In this document: piece by piece, positions 16,778-27,231 of the stretch | Layout of the letters: each line of letters starts with the position of its first letter | Numbering within the stretch: position 1 is the first letter of the stretch | Source of the DNA: Bordetella genomosp. 9 | Lineage (GTDB): Bacteria > Pseudomonadota > Gammaproteobacteria > Burkholderiales > Burkholderiaceae_B | NCBI RefSeq assembly: GCF_002261425.1 | Contig: NZ_NEVJ01000003.1 | Span: 930,001-994,000 of the forward strand | Length of the DNA: 64,000 nt | Direction of reading: 5' to 3' | Made by a program: the position numbers and the translations under genes | The notes under the pieces: model-generated | Told to the model about the DNA's origin: nothing | The model's input: the letters and a program-made list of their open reading frames with translations, nothing else | Databases searched by the model: none

Positions 16778-18298
16778 TTATTGGACCACCGTCCCCGGCG
16801 CCTGGCCCGCCTGCGCCGGCGCCTGCTGCGCCTGGACGGTGTGCTCCGTCCAGCCGCCGCCCAGCACCCGATACAGGTCCACCAGATTGGTCAGGCGCGA
16901 CAGGCGCGTCTGCACCAGGACCTGCTGCGAGTCGTACAGCGAGCGCTGCGAGTCCAGCACGTTCAGGTAGCTGTCCACGCCCTGCCGAAAACGCTGCTGC
17001 GACAGGTCGTAGGCGCGCTGGTTGGCCTGCACCAGCAACTGCTGAGCGCGGATCTGGTCGTCGATCGTGCCGCGTCCGGCCAGCGCATCGGCCACGTCGC
17101 GAAACGCCGACTGGATGGCGCGTTCGTAGTTGGCGATCTCGATGCGCTTCTGCACCTTGGCCAGATCCAGGTTGGCCTGCAGCGAACCGCCCGCGAAGAT
17201 CGGCACCGCGATCTGCGGCGCGAAGCTCCATACGCCCTGCCCGCCGTCGAACAGGCGTCCCAGGCTGGCGCTGGCCGTGCCCGCGCTGGCCGTCAGCGAG
17301 ATGGTCGGGAAGAAGGCCGCGCGCGCCGCGCCGATATTGGCGTTGGCGGCCTCCAGCTGATGCTCGGCGGCCCGGATATCCGGACGGCGCTCGAGCAGTT
17401 CGGAAGGCAGGCCGGCCGGCAAGGCGGTGGGCATCATGTCATCGTTCAGGGCCGCCGGCGTTTCCAGCCTGGTCCGCACGTCCTGGGGCAGCGGATTGCC
17501 CAGCAGCAGCACCAGCGCATTCATGTCCTGCGCGACCTGGCGTTCGAACTGGGCCTGGTTGCGCTCGGCCGTGCGCACCGATACCTCGGCCTGGCTCAGG
17601 TCCAGCGCGGTGGCGATGTCGTTGTCGAAGCTCTGCTTGGTCAGGTCATAGGAATCGCGCTGGCTCTTCAAGGTGTCGCGCGTCAACTGCAGCAATTCCT
17701 GGTCGCTGCGCAAGGTCAGGTAGGCGGTGGCCACTTCCGAAACCAGCGACAGCTGCGTGGCTGTGCGCGTCTCGTCCTGCGCCAGGTACAGCTGCAGCGC
17801 CTGCTCGTTCAGGCTGCGGATGCGCCCGAACAGGTCCAGCTCCCAGGACGAAATACTGGCGCCCACCTGATAGGTGCGGCTGGTCACCGCGCTGCCGCTG
17901 CGCGACAGATCGGCCGGCGTACGCTGCGCGGTTTCCTGCGCGCCCACCGCCACCGTCGGCAGCAGTTCCGAACGCTGGATGCGGTACTGCGCCCGCGCGG
18001 CCTCGACGTTGAGCGCGGCCACGCGCAGGTCGCGGTTGTTCTCCAGCGACAGCGTGATCAGCTGCTGCAGCAGCGGGTCCGTGAAGAACTCGCGCCAGCC
18101 GACGTCGGCCGTGGCGACGCCGCCCGCGGGCACGGCCGCCTGGTTGGCCGAGCGGTACGCCGGACCGCTGGGATACGCGGCGTCGATGGGCGCCGCGGGA
18201 CGCTCGTAGTCCGGCATCAGGGTGCAGCCCGCCAGCGCCGCCACGAAGGCGGCCGAGAGGGAAAAGCGCAACGTCGTTCTCATGCTCGTGGTCGTCAT
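16778..18298 (-). CDS. oprM: RND efflux outer-membrane lipoprotein, OprM/TolC family
   Basis: A 506-residue outer-membrane factor. A lipoprotein signal with lipobox LAGC (Cys at residue 25) begins the protein; two OEP repeats follow, with the typical words [34 protein letters not shown] and a C-terminal [15 protein letters not shown]. It forms the trimeric outer-membrane channel of the tripartite pump. Its ATG overlaps the acrB stop (ATGA) and GGGGGAA precedes it, so the three pump genes form one operon. It resembles the outer-membrane partners of MexAB/AxyAB-type systems. Confidence 0.92.
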   Translation of the reverse strand: MTTTSMRTTLRFSLSAAFVAALAGCTLMPDYERPAAPIDAAYPSGPAYRSANQAAVPAGGVATADVGWREFFTDPLLQQLITLSLENNRDLRVAALNVEAARAQYRIQRSELLPTVAVGAQETAQRTPADLSRSGSAVTSRTYQVGASISSWELDLFGRIRSLNEQALQLYLAQDETRTATQLSLVSEVATAYLTLRSDQELLQLTRDTLKSQRDSYDLTKQSFDNDIATALDLSQAEVSVRTAERNQAQFERQVAQDMNALVLLLGNPLPQDVRTRLETPAALNDDMMPTALPAGLPSELLERRPDIRAAEHQLEAANANIGAARAAFFPTISLTASAGTASASLGRLFDGGQGVWSFAPQIAVPIFAGGSLQANLDLAKVQKRIEIANYERAIQSAFRDVADALAGRGTIDDQIRAQQLLVQANQRAYDLSQQRFRQGVDSYLNVLDSQRSLYDSQQVLVQTRLSRLTNLVDLYRVLGGGWTEHTVQAQQAPAQAGQAPGTVVQ

Positions 18299-21200
18299 TC
18301 GGCGTTTCCCCCTTCCGGGACGGACGGAGCCGAACGGTGTTTCGGATCGTTGGGATCGTGCGGATCGCCGCGCTCGGCATGCCGCTTGACCTTGAACAGG
18401 CGCAGCATCGCGACGAAGAAGGTCGGCACGAAGAAGATGGCCAGGAAGGTCGCCGTCAGCATGCCGCCGATCACGCCCGTGCCGATGGCGTTCTGGCTGC
18501 CCGAACCCGCGCCGCTGGAGATGGCCAGCGGCACGACCCCCAGGATGAAGGCCATCGAGGTCATCAGGATGGGCCGCAGGCGCTGCCGCGCCGCGTGGAT
18601 CGCCGCTTCGGTCAGGCTGGCGCCGGACTCGTAGTGCTCCTTGGCGAATTCCACGATAAGGATGGCGTTCTTCGCCGCCAGCCCCACCGTGGTCAGCAGA
18701 CCCACCTGGAAGTAGACGTCATTGGACAATCCGCGCAACAGCGTGGCCGCCAGGGCGCCGATGATCCCCAGCGGGACCACCATCATCACCGCCGTGGGTA
18801 TCGACCAGCTTTCGTACAGGGCGGCCAGGCACAGGAACACCACAATCAGCGAGATCGCGTACAGCGCGGGCGCCTGCGAGCCGGACAGCCGCTCTTCGTA
18901 CGACAGGCCGGTCCACTCGTAGCCGATGCCGGGCGGCATGGTGGCGGCCAGGCGTTCCATTTCCGCCATCGCTTCGCCGGTGCTGTGGCCGGGCGCCGGC
19001 TGGCCCAGGATTTCATAGGCTGGCACGCCGTTGTAGCGGTTCAGCTTCTGCGGACCGTAGCTCCATTCGGCCGACGCGAAGGCCGAGAACGGCACCATGT
19101 CGCCCTGCGCGTTGCGCACGTACCACTTGTTCAGGTCGTCGGGCAGCATGCGCGAACTGGGCACGCCTTGCACGTACACCTTCTTGACGCGGCCGCGGTC
19201 GATGAAATCGTTGACGTAGGTCGAGCCCCAGGCCGTGGTCAGGACGCTGTTCAGGTCCTGGATGGAAACCCCCAGCACCCGCGCCTTTTCGCGGTCTATG
19301 TTCAAGCGGTATTGCGGCGCGTCTTCCACGCTGTTGGGCCGCACGCCGGCCAGGATGGGACTCTTGGCGGCGTCGCCGAGCAGCTTGTTGCGGGCGTTCA
19401 GCAGCGCGTCGTGGCCCAGGCCCGCGCGGTCCAGCAGCATGAAGTCGAAGCCGGTGGCGTTGCCCAGTTCCAGCACGGCCGGCGGCGCGAAGGCGGCCAC
19501 CTGCGCGTCGCGGATGTTCTTGGCGAAATACCCCGAGGCGCGCGCCGCCAGCGCGCCGATCTTCTGGCGCGCCTCCGACCGGTCGCCCCAGTCCTTCAGC
19601 TTCACGAACATCATGCCGGCGTTCTGGCCACGGCCGCCGAAGTTGAAGCCGTTGATGGCGAACACCGACGCCACCGTGTCCTTCTCGTTTTCGAGCAGGT
19701 ACTTGGTGGCCTGGTCGATGACCACCTGCGTGCGTTCGGCGGTGGCGCCCGAGGGCGTGGCGACCTGCACGAACAGGATGCCCTGGTCCTCGTCAGGCAG
19801 GAAGGACGTCGGGATGCGCATGAACAGGAACACCATGCCGGCCACGATCAGCGCGTAGATCAGCATCAGGCGCGGCGTGCGGTTCAGCACGCGCGCGACG
19901 GTGTTGGCGTAGCCATGGCTGCCGCGATTGAAGGCACGGTTGAACCAGCCGAAGAAGCCGGTCTTGGCTTCGTGATGGTCTTTCTCGATGGGCTTGAGCA
20001 GCGTGGCGCACAGCGCCGGCGTGAAGACCAGCGCGACCAGCACCGACAGCGCCATCGACGACACGATGGTGATGGAGAACTGCCGGTAGATCACCCCGGT
20101 GGACCCGCCGAAGAAGGCCATCGGAATGAACACGGCGGCCAGCACCATGGCAATGCCCACCAGCGCGCCCGTGATCTGATCCATGGACTTGCGCGTGGCC
20201 TGGCGCGGCGTCAGCCCTTCTTCGGCCATCACGCGCTCGACGTTTTCCACCACCACGATGGCGTCGTCCACCAGCAGGCCGATGGCCAGCACCATGCCGA
20301 ACATCGTCAGCGTATTGATGGAATAGCCGAATGCCGCCAGCACGCCGAAGGTGCCCAGCAGCACGACCGGCACCGCCAATGTCGGAATCAGCGTGGCGCG
20401 CAGGTTCTGCAGGAACAGGTACATGACCAGGAACACCAGCACGATGGCTTCGCCCAGGGTCTTGAATACGTCCTCGATGGACAATTCGACAAAGGGCGTG
20501 GTGTCGTACGGGTAGACCACCTCCATGCCCGGCGGGAAGAAGGGCTTGAGCCCGTCGATGGTGTGGCGGATCGCCTCGGCGGTGTCCAGGGCATTGGCGC
20601 CGCTGGCCAGCTTGATCGCCAGGCCGGCCGCCGGCTTGCCGTTGTACTGGCTGTCGATGGTGTAGCTCTGCGCGCCCAGCGCGACGCTGCCGACATCGCG
20701 CAGGCGCACCTGCGAGCCGTCCGGATTGACCTTGATCAGGATGTTGGCGAACTGATCCGCCGTCTGCAGCCGGCTGGGCCCGATGATGGTCGCGGTCAGG
20801 TCCTGGCCGCGCACCGCCGGCAGGCCACCCAGTTGCCCGGTCGACACCTGCACGTTCTGCGTGGAGATCGCATTGACCACGTCGATGGTGGTCAGGTTGT
20901 AGTTCAGCAGCTTGGCGGGATCCAGCCAGATGCGCATGGCGTACTGCGCGCCGAAGAGCTGGAAGTCGCCCACGCCGGAGGTACGGCTGATGGGATCCTG
21001 GATGTAGGACGCCACGTAGTCGGACAGGTCGGCGCGCGACATGCTGCCGTCGGTCGAGATGAAGCCCGCCACCATCAGGAAGTTCTTGGTCGCCTTGGTG
21101 ACCCGGATGCCCTGCTGCTGCACTTCCTGCGGCAGCAGGGGCTGCGCCAGCGACAGCTTGTTCTGCACCTGCACCTGGGCGGTGTCGGGGTTGGTGCCCT

Positions 21201-21486
21201 GGCCGAAGGTCAGCGTGATGGTCACGCTGCCGTCGGCGGCGCTTTCCGAACTCAGGTATTCCAGGTTGTCCAGGCCGTTCATCTGCTGTTCGATGACCTG
21301 CACCACCGTGTCCTGCACCGTCTGCGCCGAGGCGCCCGGGTAGTTCACCTGGATGCTGATGGACGGCGGCGCGATCGCGGGATACTGGGATATCGGCAGA
21401 TTCAGGATGGACAGCGCGCCCGCCAGCATCATGACGATGGCGATCACCCAGGCGAAAACCGGCCTTTCGATAAAAAACTTAGCCAT
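18295..21486 (-). CDS. acrB: RND multidrug efflux pump, inner-membrane transporter (AcrB/MexB type)
   Basis: A 1063-residue hydrophobe/amphiphile efflux (HAE1) protein with 12 membrane helices and two large periplasmic loops. The N-terminus [20 protein letters not shown] is typical. The proton-relay residues are present: the Asp pair in [15 protein letters not shown] and the Lys in [15 protein letters not shown]. It should export antibiotics, dyes and detergents using the proton gradient. It begins 21 nt after acrA and overlaps oprM by 4 nt. The C-terminus carries a charged His-rich tail. Confidence 0.95.
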   Translation of the reverse strand: MAKFFIERPVFAWVIAIVMMLAGALSILNLPISQYPAIAPPSISIQVNYPGASAQTVQDTVVQVIEQQMNGLDNLEYLSSESAADGSVTITLTFGQGTNPDTAQVQVQNKLSLAQPLLPQEVQQQGIRVTKATKNFLMVAGFISTDGSMSRADLSDYVASYIQDPISRTSGVGDFQLFGAQYAMRIWLDPAKLLNYNLTTIDVVNAISTQNVQVSTGQLGGLPAVRGQDLTATIIGPSRLQTADQFANILIKVNPDGSQVRLRDVGSVALGAQSYTIDSQYNGKPAAGLAIKLASGANALDTAEAIRHTIDGLKPFFPPGMEVVYPYDTTPFVELSIEDVFKTLGEAIVLVFLVMYLFLQNLRATLIPTLAVPVVLLGTFGVLAAFGYSINTLTMFGMVLAIGLLVDDAIVVVENVERVMAEEGLTPRQATRKSMDQITGALVGIAMVLAAVFIPMAFFGGSTGVIYRQFSITIVSSMALSVLVALVFTPALCATLLKPIEKDHHEAKTGFFGWFNRAFNRGSHGYANTVARVLNRTPRLMLIYALIVAGMVFLFMRIPTSFLPDEDQGILFVQVATPSGATAERTQVVIDQATKYLLENEKDTVASVFAINGFNFGGRGQNAGMMFVKLKDWGDRSEARQKIGALAARASGYFAKNIRDAQVAAFAPPAVLELGNATGFDFMLLDRAGLGHDALLNARNKLLGDAAKSPILAGVRPNSVEDAPQYRLNIDREKARVLGVSIQDLNSVLTTAWGSTYVNDFIDRGRVKKVYVQGVPSSRMLPDDLNKWYVRNAQGDMVPFSAFASAEWSYGPQKLNRYNGVPAYEILGQPAPGHSTGEAMAEMERLAATMPPGIGYEWTGLSYEERLSGSQAPALYAISLIVVFLCLAALYESWSIPTAVMMVVPLGIIGALAATLLRGLSNDVYFQVGLLTTVGLAAKNAILIVEFAKEHYESGASLTEAAIHAARQRLRPILMTSMAFILGVVPLAISSGAGSGSQNAIGTGVIGGMLTATFLAIFFVPTFFVAMLRLFKVKRHAERGDPHDPNDPKHRSAPSVPEGGNAE

Positions 21487-21507
21487 GCTCGAAACTCCTT
21501 GCCGGTC

Positions 21508-22698
21508 TTACTGGGCCGGCGCGGCCGGGGCCGGCGCCGGGGAAGCCGGCTGCGCGCTGACCTCGTGCGGGGCCACTTCCATGCCCGGGCGTATGGTTTG
21601 CAGGCCTTCGACCACCACCTTGTCGCCGGGCTTCAGGCCGCTGGTCACCAGCCAATTGGCGCCGATGGCGCGGTCGGTGACCAGGTCGCGCGTCTGGATC
21701 TTGTTCTGGGCGTCGACGACATAGGCGATGGGCGCGCCGCGCTGGTTGCGAGAAACGCCGCGCTGCGGCACCAGCAGGCCTTCGGTGGCCACGCCGTCGA
21801 CCAGCTTGGCGCGGACGAACATGCCCGGCAGCAGCCGATGTTCGGGATTGGGGAACACCGCCCGCAGCGTGACCGAGCCCGTGCTCTGGTCCACCGTCAC
21901 TTCGGAAAACTGCAGCTTGCCGTCATGGTTGTACTGCGTGCCGTCTTCCAGCGTCAGGCCGACCTGGGCGGCCTGCTCGCCGGCGGCGCGCTTGATCTCG
22001 CCCTTGGCCAATTGGTCCTGCAGGCGCAGCAGCTGCACGCTGGACTGCACGACGTCGACGTAGATGGGGTCGATCTGCTGGATGGAGGCCAGCGCAGTGG
22101 TCTGGTTGGCCGTCACCAGCGCCCCTTCCGTGACGGTGGAGCGGCCGATGATGCCTTCGATGGGCGACAGCACCTTGGTGTAGACCAGGTTGATGCGCGC
22201 GGTGTCGACGGCGGCCTTGGCGGACAGCACGTCGGCCTTGGCCTGGTCGCGCGTTGCCACGGCGTCGTCGTAGGTCTGGCGGCTGATGGCGCGCGTTTCC
22301 GTCAACGGCTTGTAGCGCTCCGCCAGCAGCGTGGCGGTCTTGACCTGGGCTTCGGCGCGCGCCAGCGCGGCGCGCTGGCTGTCCAGCGTGGCCTGGTACA
22401 GGGCAGGATCGATCTGGTACAGCTGCTGGCCGGCCTTGACCGTGCCGCCTTCCGTGAACAGGCGCTTGAGGACGATGCCGTTCACCTGCGGACGCACTTC
22501 CGCTACCCGGAATGCCGATGTGCGGCCAGGCAGTTCCGTGGTCAGCGACACGGGCTGCGCCTGCACGGTCACCACGCCGACGGTGGGCTTGGCCGCGGCT
22601 GGGGCCGCGTTGTCCTTCTTGCCGCAAGCAGCCAGCGTGAGCGCAAGCACGCCAGCGGCGGTCGCCGCGGCCGCGCGCGCGGCAGTCTTCTTATTCAT
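21508..22698 (-). CDS. acrA: RND efflux periplasmic adaptor lipoprotein (AcrA/MexA type)
   Basis: A 396-residue membrane-fusion protein. Lipobox LTLAAC follows an Ala-rich signal peptide; the lipoyl/hairpin/beta-barrel order is standard (LPGRTSAFRVAEVRPQVNG, LYQIDPALYQATLDSQRA, GALVTANQTTALASIQQIDP). It links AcrB to the outer-membrane channel. The ATG at 22698 has AGGAA with 9-nt spacing; the in-frame ATG at 22707 abuts that sequence and is less likely. It is divergent from a LysR gene, with a palindrome between them. Confidence 0.93.
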   Translation of the reverse strand: MNKKTAARAAAATAAGVLALTLAACGKKDNAAPAAAKPTVGVVTVQAQPVSLTTELPGRTSAFRVAEVRPQVNGIVLKRLFTEGGTVKAGQQLYQIDPALYQATLDSQRAALARAEAQVKTATLLAERYKPLTETRAISRQTYDDAVATRDQAKADVLSAKAAVDTARINLVYTKVLSPIEGIIGRSTVTEGALVTANQTTALASIQQIDPIYVDVVQSSVQLLRLQDQLAKGEIKRAAGEQAAQVGLTLEDGTQYNHDGKLQFSEVTVDQSTGSVTLRAVFPNPEHRLLPGMFVRAKLVDGVATEGLLVPQRGVSRNQRGAPIAYVVDAQNKIQTRDLVTDRAIGANWLVTSGLKPGDKVVVEGLQTIRPGMEVAPHEVSAQPASPAPAPAAPAQ

Positions 22699-22801
22699 AA
22701 GATGCATTTCCTGATTCCTGCTGGAGGCGGCTGGCAAACGCCCGCCGTCGTCACTATCACGGCAATGCGGTCGGTGGCGCGCCGCGCCCGCGTTGCTGCA
22801 T

Positions 22802-22822
22802 TGCAAAAGCCCAGATTTTGCA
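22802..22822. promoter_or_regulatory. palindrome between acrA and the LysR gene, likely operator
   Basis: TGCAAAA and TTTTGCA arms (7 bp, perfect) flank 7 nt, in the 202-nt divergent region. An imperfectly spaced A/T-containing dyad of this size is typical of LysR recognition sites. It lies ~80 bp from the LysR ATG and ~105 bp from acrA, so it could control both directions. Confidence 0.6.
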
Positions 22823-22900
22823 CTATTCCATCCGCGTAACAAAGACCGGGGCCACGAAAACATAGTTCCACTGGTGAGACAATCGGTGGAAAATTACGCC

Positions 22901-23857
22901 ATGACAAAACGCCTGCAAACCATGGAGCTCTTCGTCGAAGTCGCGCGCGCGAAAAGCTTCAGCCGCGCCGCCCTGGTCCTCGGCATCCCCAAGTCCACCC
23001 TGTCCCGCCAGGTGGCGGAACTGGAGCGGTCGCTGGGCGTGCAGCTGCTCAGCCGCACGACGCGCAAGGTCGAATTGACCGATGCGGGGTCGCGCTACTT
23101 CGAACGCTGCCAGCACATCGTTGCCGAAGCGCAGATCGCCGACGAGGAAATCCAGGGCCTGGCCAGTACGCCGGCCGGGCCGTTGCGCGTCAACATGCCG
23201 GTGGACTTCGGCACCGACTTCCTGGCCGAATCGCTGATGGCATTCTCGCGCCGCTATCCCGACGTCACCTTCCACCTGGACATGGCGGCCCCCGAGCACG
23301 CGGGCAAGGTCTTCCTGTCCTGCGACGTGGCCATCGAGATCGGCGAGCGGCAAACGTCCACCCATATCGCGCGGCTGCTCGGATCGATATCGGTCTACCT
23401 GTACGCGTCGCCGGAGTACCTGGCCAGCCGCGGCGTACCGAAGCAGCCCGACGATCTGACGATACATGAGTGCATGGAGTTCCGCGCGACCTTGGGCGCG
23501 CGGGTGACTCCGTGGCCGCTGCACAGGAACGGCGAACGTGTCGAATTCCATCCGGGAAAGCGCTTCTCGCTGAACAGCGCCAGCATGCTACGGCGGCTGG
23601 CGACGCTGGGCGCGGGCATCGCGGTGCTGAGCGACGTCAGCGCGTCGCAGGAAGTGGCGGCCGGCCGGCTGCAGCGTGTGCTGCCGGACTGGGAGGTAGG
23701 GCCCTTTCCCGTATACGCGGTGACGGAAACCCGCTTGCTGCCCGTCAAGACCCGCATATTCGTCGAGTTCCTGACCGAGCGGCTGCAGCACCAGTGGTCA
23801 CGCCAGGGTAAGGGTAGCGCAGCGCCCTTGCACGCCATCGGGGTTGAAACCGACTGA
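22901..23857 (+). CDS. LysR-family regulator of the efflux operon
   Basis: A 318-residue LTTR: helix-turn-helix at residues ~5-65 (MELFVEVARAKSFSRAALVLG, IPKSTLSRQVAELERSLG), then an effector domain of the CrgA-like group (LRVNMPVDFGTDFLAESL, FRATLGARVTPWPL). GGTGGA precedes the ATG. The divergent arrangement with acrAB-oprM suggests it regulates the pump, in the way LysR regulators such as MexT or BpeT control other RND operons; that is inference. It ends 31 nt from the convergent E1 gene. Confidence 0.9.
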   Translation: MTKRLQTMELFVEVARAKSFSRAALVLGIPKSTLSRQVAELERSLGVQLLSRTTRKVELTDAGSRYFERCQHIVAEAQIADEEIQGLASTPAGPLRVNMPVDFGTDFLAESLMAFSRRYPDVTFHLDMAAPEHAGKVFLSCDVAIEIGERQTSTHIARLLGSISVYLYASPEYLASRGVPKQPDDLTIHECMEFRATLGARVTPWPLHRNGERVEFHPGKRFSLNSASMLRRLATLGAGIAVLSDVSASQEVAAGRLQRVLPDWEVGPFPVYAVTETRLLPVKTRIFVEFLTERLQHQWSRQGKGSAAPLHAIGVETD

Positions 23858-23888
23858 AATAGCTGATGCGGCCCTACTTATTGCAGGG

Positions 23889-26600
23889 TTAATGCTCCCA
23901 GGGCGGCATGGCGCGGTAGTCGCTGACGAGCCCTGCGCGCAGGGCGGCCGCGTCATCGTCCCGTCCCAGCAGCACCAGCGCGCTCAACACCTGCCAATCC
24001 GCGCCGACTTCGAAGAAATCGCGCAGGCGCGCCCGGGTGTCGCTGCGCCCGAAGCCATCCGTGCCCAGCGTGCGGTAAGGCGCGCCCACCCACGGCCGTA
24101 TCTGTTCCGGGACATTCCGCACGTAATCGCTCGCGGCCAGCGTCGGCAGCGGCGAGGCCCGCCATTGCGATTCGATCCAGGACGGCGCCGTGTCCTGGCC
24201 CAGCAGGCGCGCGCGCTCCACGGTGCGCGCGTCGCGCGCCAGTTCGGAAAAGCTCGTCACGCTCCAGACCTCGGCTTCGATGCCGTGGTCTGCACGCAGG
24301 CGTCGGGCGGCGGTCACCGCCTCGGCCACGAGGGCGCCCGCGGCCAGCAGGCGGATGGCCGGCTCGCCATCGGCCGGCCGCAGGCGGTACATGCCGCGCA
24401 GGATGCCGTCGCGCACGTCGGCGCCATCCGGCATGTCCGGCTGCGGCAGGTTCTCGTTGGTGACGGTCAGGTAATAGAACTCGTCGCGCTGTTCGCGCAG
24501 CATGCGTTGCAGGCCGGCTTCGACGATCACCGCGACCTCGTAGGCGAAGGCGGGATCGTAGGCGCGGCAGTTGGGAATGGTCGCCGCCACGATATGGCTG
24601 CTGCCGTCCTGGTGCTGCAGGCCTTCGCCGCCCAGGGTGGTGCGGCCCGACGTGGCGCCGACCAGGAAGCCGCGCGTGCGCTGGTCCGCCGCCGCCCAGA
24701 TCAGGTCGCCGACGCGCTGGAAACCGAACATCGAGTAGTAGATGTAGAACGGCAACATGGGGAGGCCGTTGACCGAATAGCTCGTCCCCGCCGCGATCCA
24801 CGACGACAGCGCGCCGGCTTCGGTGATGCCTTCTTCCAGGATCTGGCCGTCGTGCGCCTCGCGGTAATGCAGTACCGAGCCGATGTCCTCGGGTTCGTAG
24901 AGCTGGCCTTGCGAGGAGTAGATCCCGATCTGGCGGAACAGGTTGGCCATGCCGAAGGTGCGGGCCTCGTCGGCCACGATGGGGACGATGCGCGGACCGA
25001 TGTCGGCGTCCTTCAGCAAGGCCGTCAGCATGCGCACGATGGCCATCGTGCTCGACATTTCCTTGCCGCGCGGCGCCAGCGCGAAGGCGGCCCAGGCGTC
25101 GGCCGGCGGCGTGGGCAGCGACGGCGCGATCGAACGGCGGCGCGGCACGCAGCCGCCCAGCTCGGCGCGGCGCGCATGCAGATAGCGCATCTCGGCGCTT
25201 TCCGGATCGGGGCGATAGAAGGACAGCGCCGCGCAATCGGTGTCGCTGATCGGCAATGCGAAACGGTCCCGGAAAGCCAGCAGCGCTTCCACGTCCAGCT
25301 TCTTTTGCTGGTGCGTGGTCATCCTGCCCTGCCCCGCCTCGCCCATGCCGTAGCCCTTCTTGGTCTGCGCCAGGATCACGGTGGGTTGGCCGGCATGCCG
25401 GACCGCGCGGTGATAGGCGGCGTGGATCTTGGCGATGTCGTGGCCGCCGCGGCGCAGCCTGTCGATGGCCTCGTCCGACCAATCGGCCACCAGGGCCGCC
25501 AGCTCGGGATCGCGGTCGAAGAAGTGGCGGCGGTTGTAGGCGCCATCCTTGGCGGCAAAGGTCTGGAACTGGCCGTCCACGGTATGGGAAAACGCGCGCG
25601 CCAGCGCGCCCGTGGTATCGCGGGCCAGCAGCGGATCCCAGTCGCCGCCCCAGAGCAGCTTGATGACGTTCCAGCCGGCACCGGCGTACAGCGTTTCCAG
25701 TTCGTCGATGATGCGTCCGTTGCCGCGCACGGGCCCGTCCAGGCGCTGCAGGTTGCAGTTGACGACGAACACCAGGTTGTCCAGGCGCTCGCGCGCGGCC
25801 AGGGTCAGCGCGGCGACCGATTCGGGCTCGTCCATTTCGCCATCGCCGAAGATGCCCCAGACCTTGCGATCCGAAGGCGCGGCCAGCCCGCGGTGCTCCA
25901 GGTAGCGCATGAAGCGCGCCTGGTAGATGGCGTTGATGGGGCCGATGCCCATGGAGCCGGTGGGAAATTGCCAGAAGTCCGGCATCAGCCAGGGATGCGG
26001 ATAGGAAGACAGGCCGCGCAGCCCGTGCTCCGCCGCCGTGATCTCGCGGCGGAAGTGCGCCAGGTCCGGCTCGCCCAGGAAGCCTTCCAGGAACGCGCGC
26101 GCATAGACCCCGGGGGCGGAATGCGGCTGCATGTACACCAGGTCGCCGCCGTGGCCGTCCGTGGGCGCGCGCCAGAAATGGTTGAAGCCCACCTCGAACA
26201 GATCCGCGGCCGATGCGTAGCTGGCGATGTGCCCGCCCAGTTCCCCATGCGCCTGGTTGGCGCGCACCACCATGGCCAGCGCGTTCCAGCGGTTGATGGA
26301 GGCGATGCGCTCTTCGATGCGCAGGTCGCCGGGAAACGGCGGCTCCTGGTCCGCGGGGATGGTGTTCAGGTAGGCCGAGGCGACCGGGCCGTGGCCCCGC
26401 ACGCCGAGCCGGGCGGCATGCGCCAGCAGTTGTTCGAGCACGAAGGCGGCGCGATCGGGGCCTTCCGCCACGACCAGCGCGGCCAGCGCGTCGCGCCATT
26501 CGCCGGTTTCCACGGGATCGCTGTCCAGCGGAATGCGGGCGCCGCCCGCGGCGCCGCCTGCCGCGCTTCGCGCCCACTGCGCCATATCGGTATCGAACAT
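23889..26600 (-). CDS. AceE-family 2-oxoacid dehydrogenase E1 component, MdeB-like
   Basis: A 903-residue homodimeric-type E1 enzyme. The ThDP motif GDGEMDEPESVAALTLAARE ... NCNLQ is intact, as are the family words WGIFGDGEMDEPE, GAGWNVIKLLWGGDWD and SATSGRTTLGGEGLQHQDG-like active-site loop (GRTTLGGEGLQHQDG). Genuine aceE genes normally neighbour aceF and lpd; none is here. Instead a divergent Lrp-family gene lies 152 nt away, as in Pseudomonas putida where mdeR (Lrp) flanks the mde operon and mdeB encodes a 2-oxobutyrate dehydrogenase E1. A role with a 2-oxoacid from amino acid breakdown is therefore plausible. AAGGAGA precedes the ATG. Confidence 0.85.
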   Translation of the reverse strand: MFDTDMAQWARSAAGGAAGGARIPLDSDPVETGEWRDALAALVVAEGPDRAAFVLEQLLAHAARLGVRGHGPVASAYLNTIPADQEPPFPGDLRIEERIASINRWNALAMVVRANQAHGELGGHIASYASAADLFEVGFNHFWRAPTDGHGGDLVYMQPHSAPGVYARAFLEGFLGEPDLAHFRREITAAEHGLRGLSSYPHPWLMPDFWQFPTGSMGIGPINAIYQARFMRYLEHRGLAAPSDRKVWGIFGDGEMDEPESVAALTLAARERLDNLVFVVNCNLQRLDGPVRGNGRIIDELETLYAGAGWNVIKLLWGGDWDPLLARDTTGALARAFSHTVDGQFQTFAAKDGAYNRRHFFDRDPELAALVADWSDEAIDRLRRGGHDIAKIHAAYHRAVRHAGQPTVILAQTKKGYGMGEAGQGRMTTHQQKKLDVEALLAFRDRFALPISDTDCAALSFYRPDPESAEMRYLHARRAELGGCVPRRRSIAPSLPTPPADAWAAFALAPRGKEMSSTMAIVRMLTALLKDADIGPRIVPIVADEARTFGMANLFRQIGIYSSQGQLYEPEDIGSVLHYREAHDGQILEEGITEAGALSSWIAAGTSYSVNGLPMLPFYIYYSMFGFQRVGDLIWAAADQRTRGFLVGATSGRTTLGGEGLQHQDGSSHIVAATIPNCRAYDPAFAYEVAVIVEAGLQRMLREQRDEFYYLTVTNENLPQPDMPDGADVRDGILRGMYRLRPADGEPAIRLLAAGALVAEAVTAARRLRADHGIEAEVWSVTSFSELARDARTVERARLLGQDTAPSWIESQWRASPLPTLAASDYVRNVPEQIRPWVGAPYRTLGTDGFGRSDTRARLRDFFEVGADWQVLSALVLLGRDDDAAALRAGLVSDYRAMPPWEH

Positions 26601-26752
26601 GCCGGTCTCCTTGCCACGCCATCGGGTGATGTAAGACTGAATTACCCGTGATCATGCTAAACGCGGCGGCCCGGCATAGGGCATCGAAATAAACGTCCAG
26701 ATCGCAGGCAGGCGGCATAAAATGCTGCTACGTATAGTCATGGAGGCATTTC

Positions 26753-27226
26753 ATGCCGACACCCATCCTGGACGCCACCGATCGACGCATACTGGAGGTC
26801 CTGCAGACCGACGCCAGCATCACCAATGTGGAGCTGGCGCGGCGCGTCCATCTGTCGCCATCGCCCTGCCTGGCACGGGTCAAGGCGCTGGAAGCGGCGG
26901 GCGTGATACGCGGCTACGTGGCGCTGGCCGACCCGCTGGCGCTGGGCCTTAGCCTGAACGTGTTCATCCAGGTGAGCCTGGAGAAGCAGATCGAGTCGGA
27001 ACTGGAACGGTTCCAGCAGGCGATGGCGGCCTATCCCGAAGTCATGGAGTGCTATCTGATGACGGGCGACGCCGATTACCTGTTGCGCGTGGTCGTGCCG
27101 GACATGCGCGGACTGGAACGCTTCATCGTCAGCGACCTGTCGCGCATACCGGGCGTGAAGAACATCCGTTCGGGCTTCGCGCTCAAGCAGGTGAAGTACC
27201 AGACCGCGTTGCCCTTGCCGCAGTGA
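26753..27226 (+). CDS. Lrp/AsnC-family transcriptional regulator
   Basis: A 157-residue protein: N-terminal helix-turn-helix ([40 protein letters not shown]) and C-terminal RAM/AsnC ligand domain ([21 protein letters not shown]). GGAGG with 7-nt spacing precedes the ATG. It is divergent from the MdeB-like E1 gene and likely controls it in response to an amino acid. It ends 5 nt from the convergent ThDP-enzyme gene. Confidence 0.93.
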   Translation: MPTPILDATDRRILEVLQTDASITNVELARRVHLSPSPCLARVKALEAAGVIRGYVALADPLALGLSLNVFIQVSLEKQIESELERFQQAMAAYPEVMECYLMTGDADYLLRVVVPDMRGLERFIVSDLSRIPGVKNIRSGFALKQVKYQTALPLPQ

Positions 27227-27231
27227 AGGGC

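Noticed and set aside
18337..22839. Very long open frame on the plus strand opposite the efflux operon
   Set aside because: Its translation is rich in His, Gln, Arg and Gly with no family match, the usual antisense artefact of GC-rich codons; similar cases lie opposite livM/livH, ppiD and the E1 gene. The minus-strand genes are recognised full-length.
23889..26600. Housekeeping pyruvate dehydrogenase aceE
   Set aside because: No aceF or lpd lies next to it, and the Lrp neighbour fits an mde-like locus better. It cannot be excluded without the rest of the genome.
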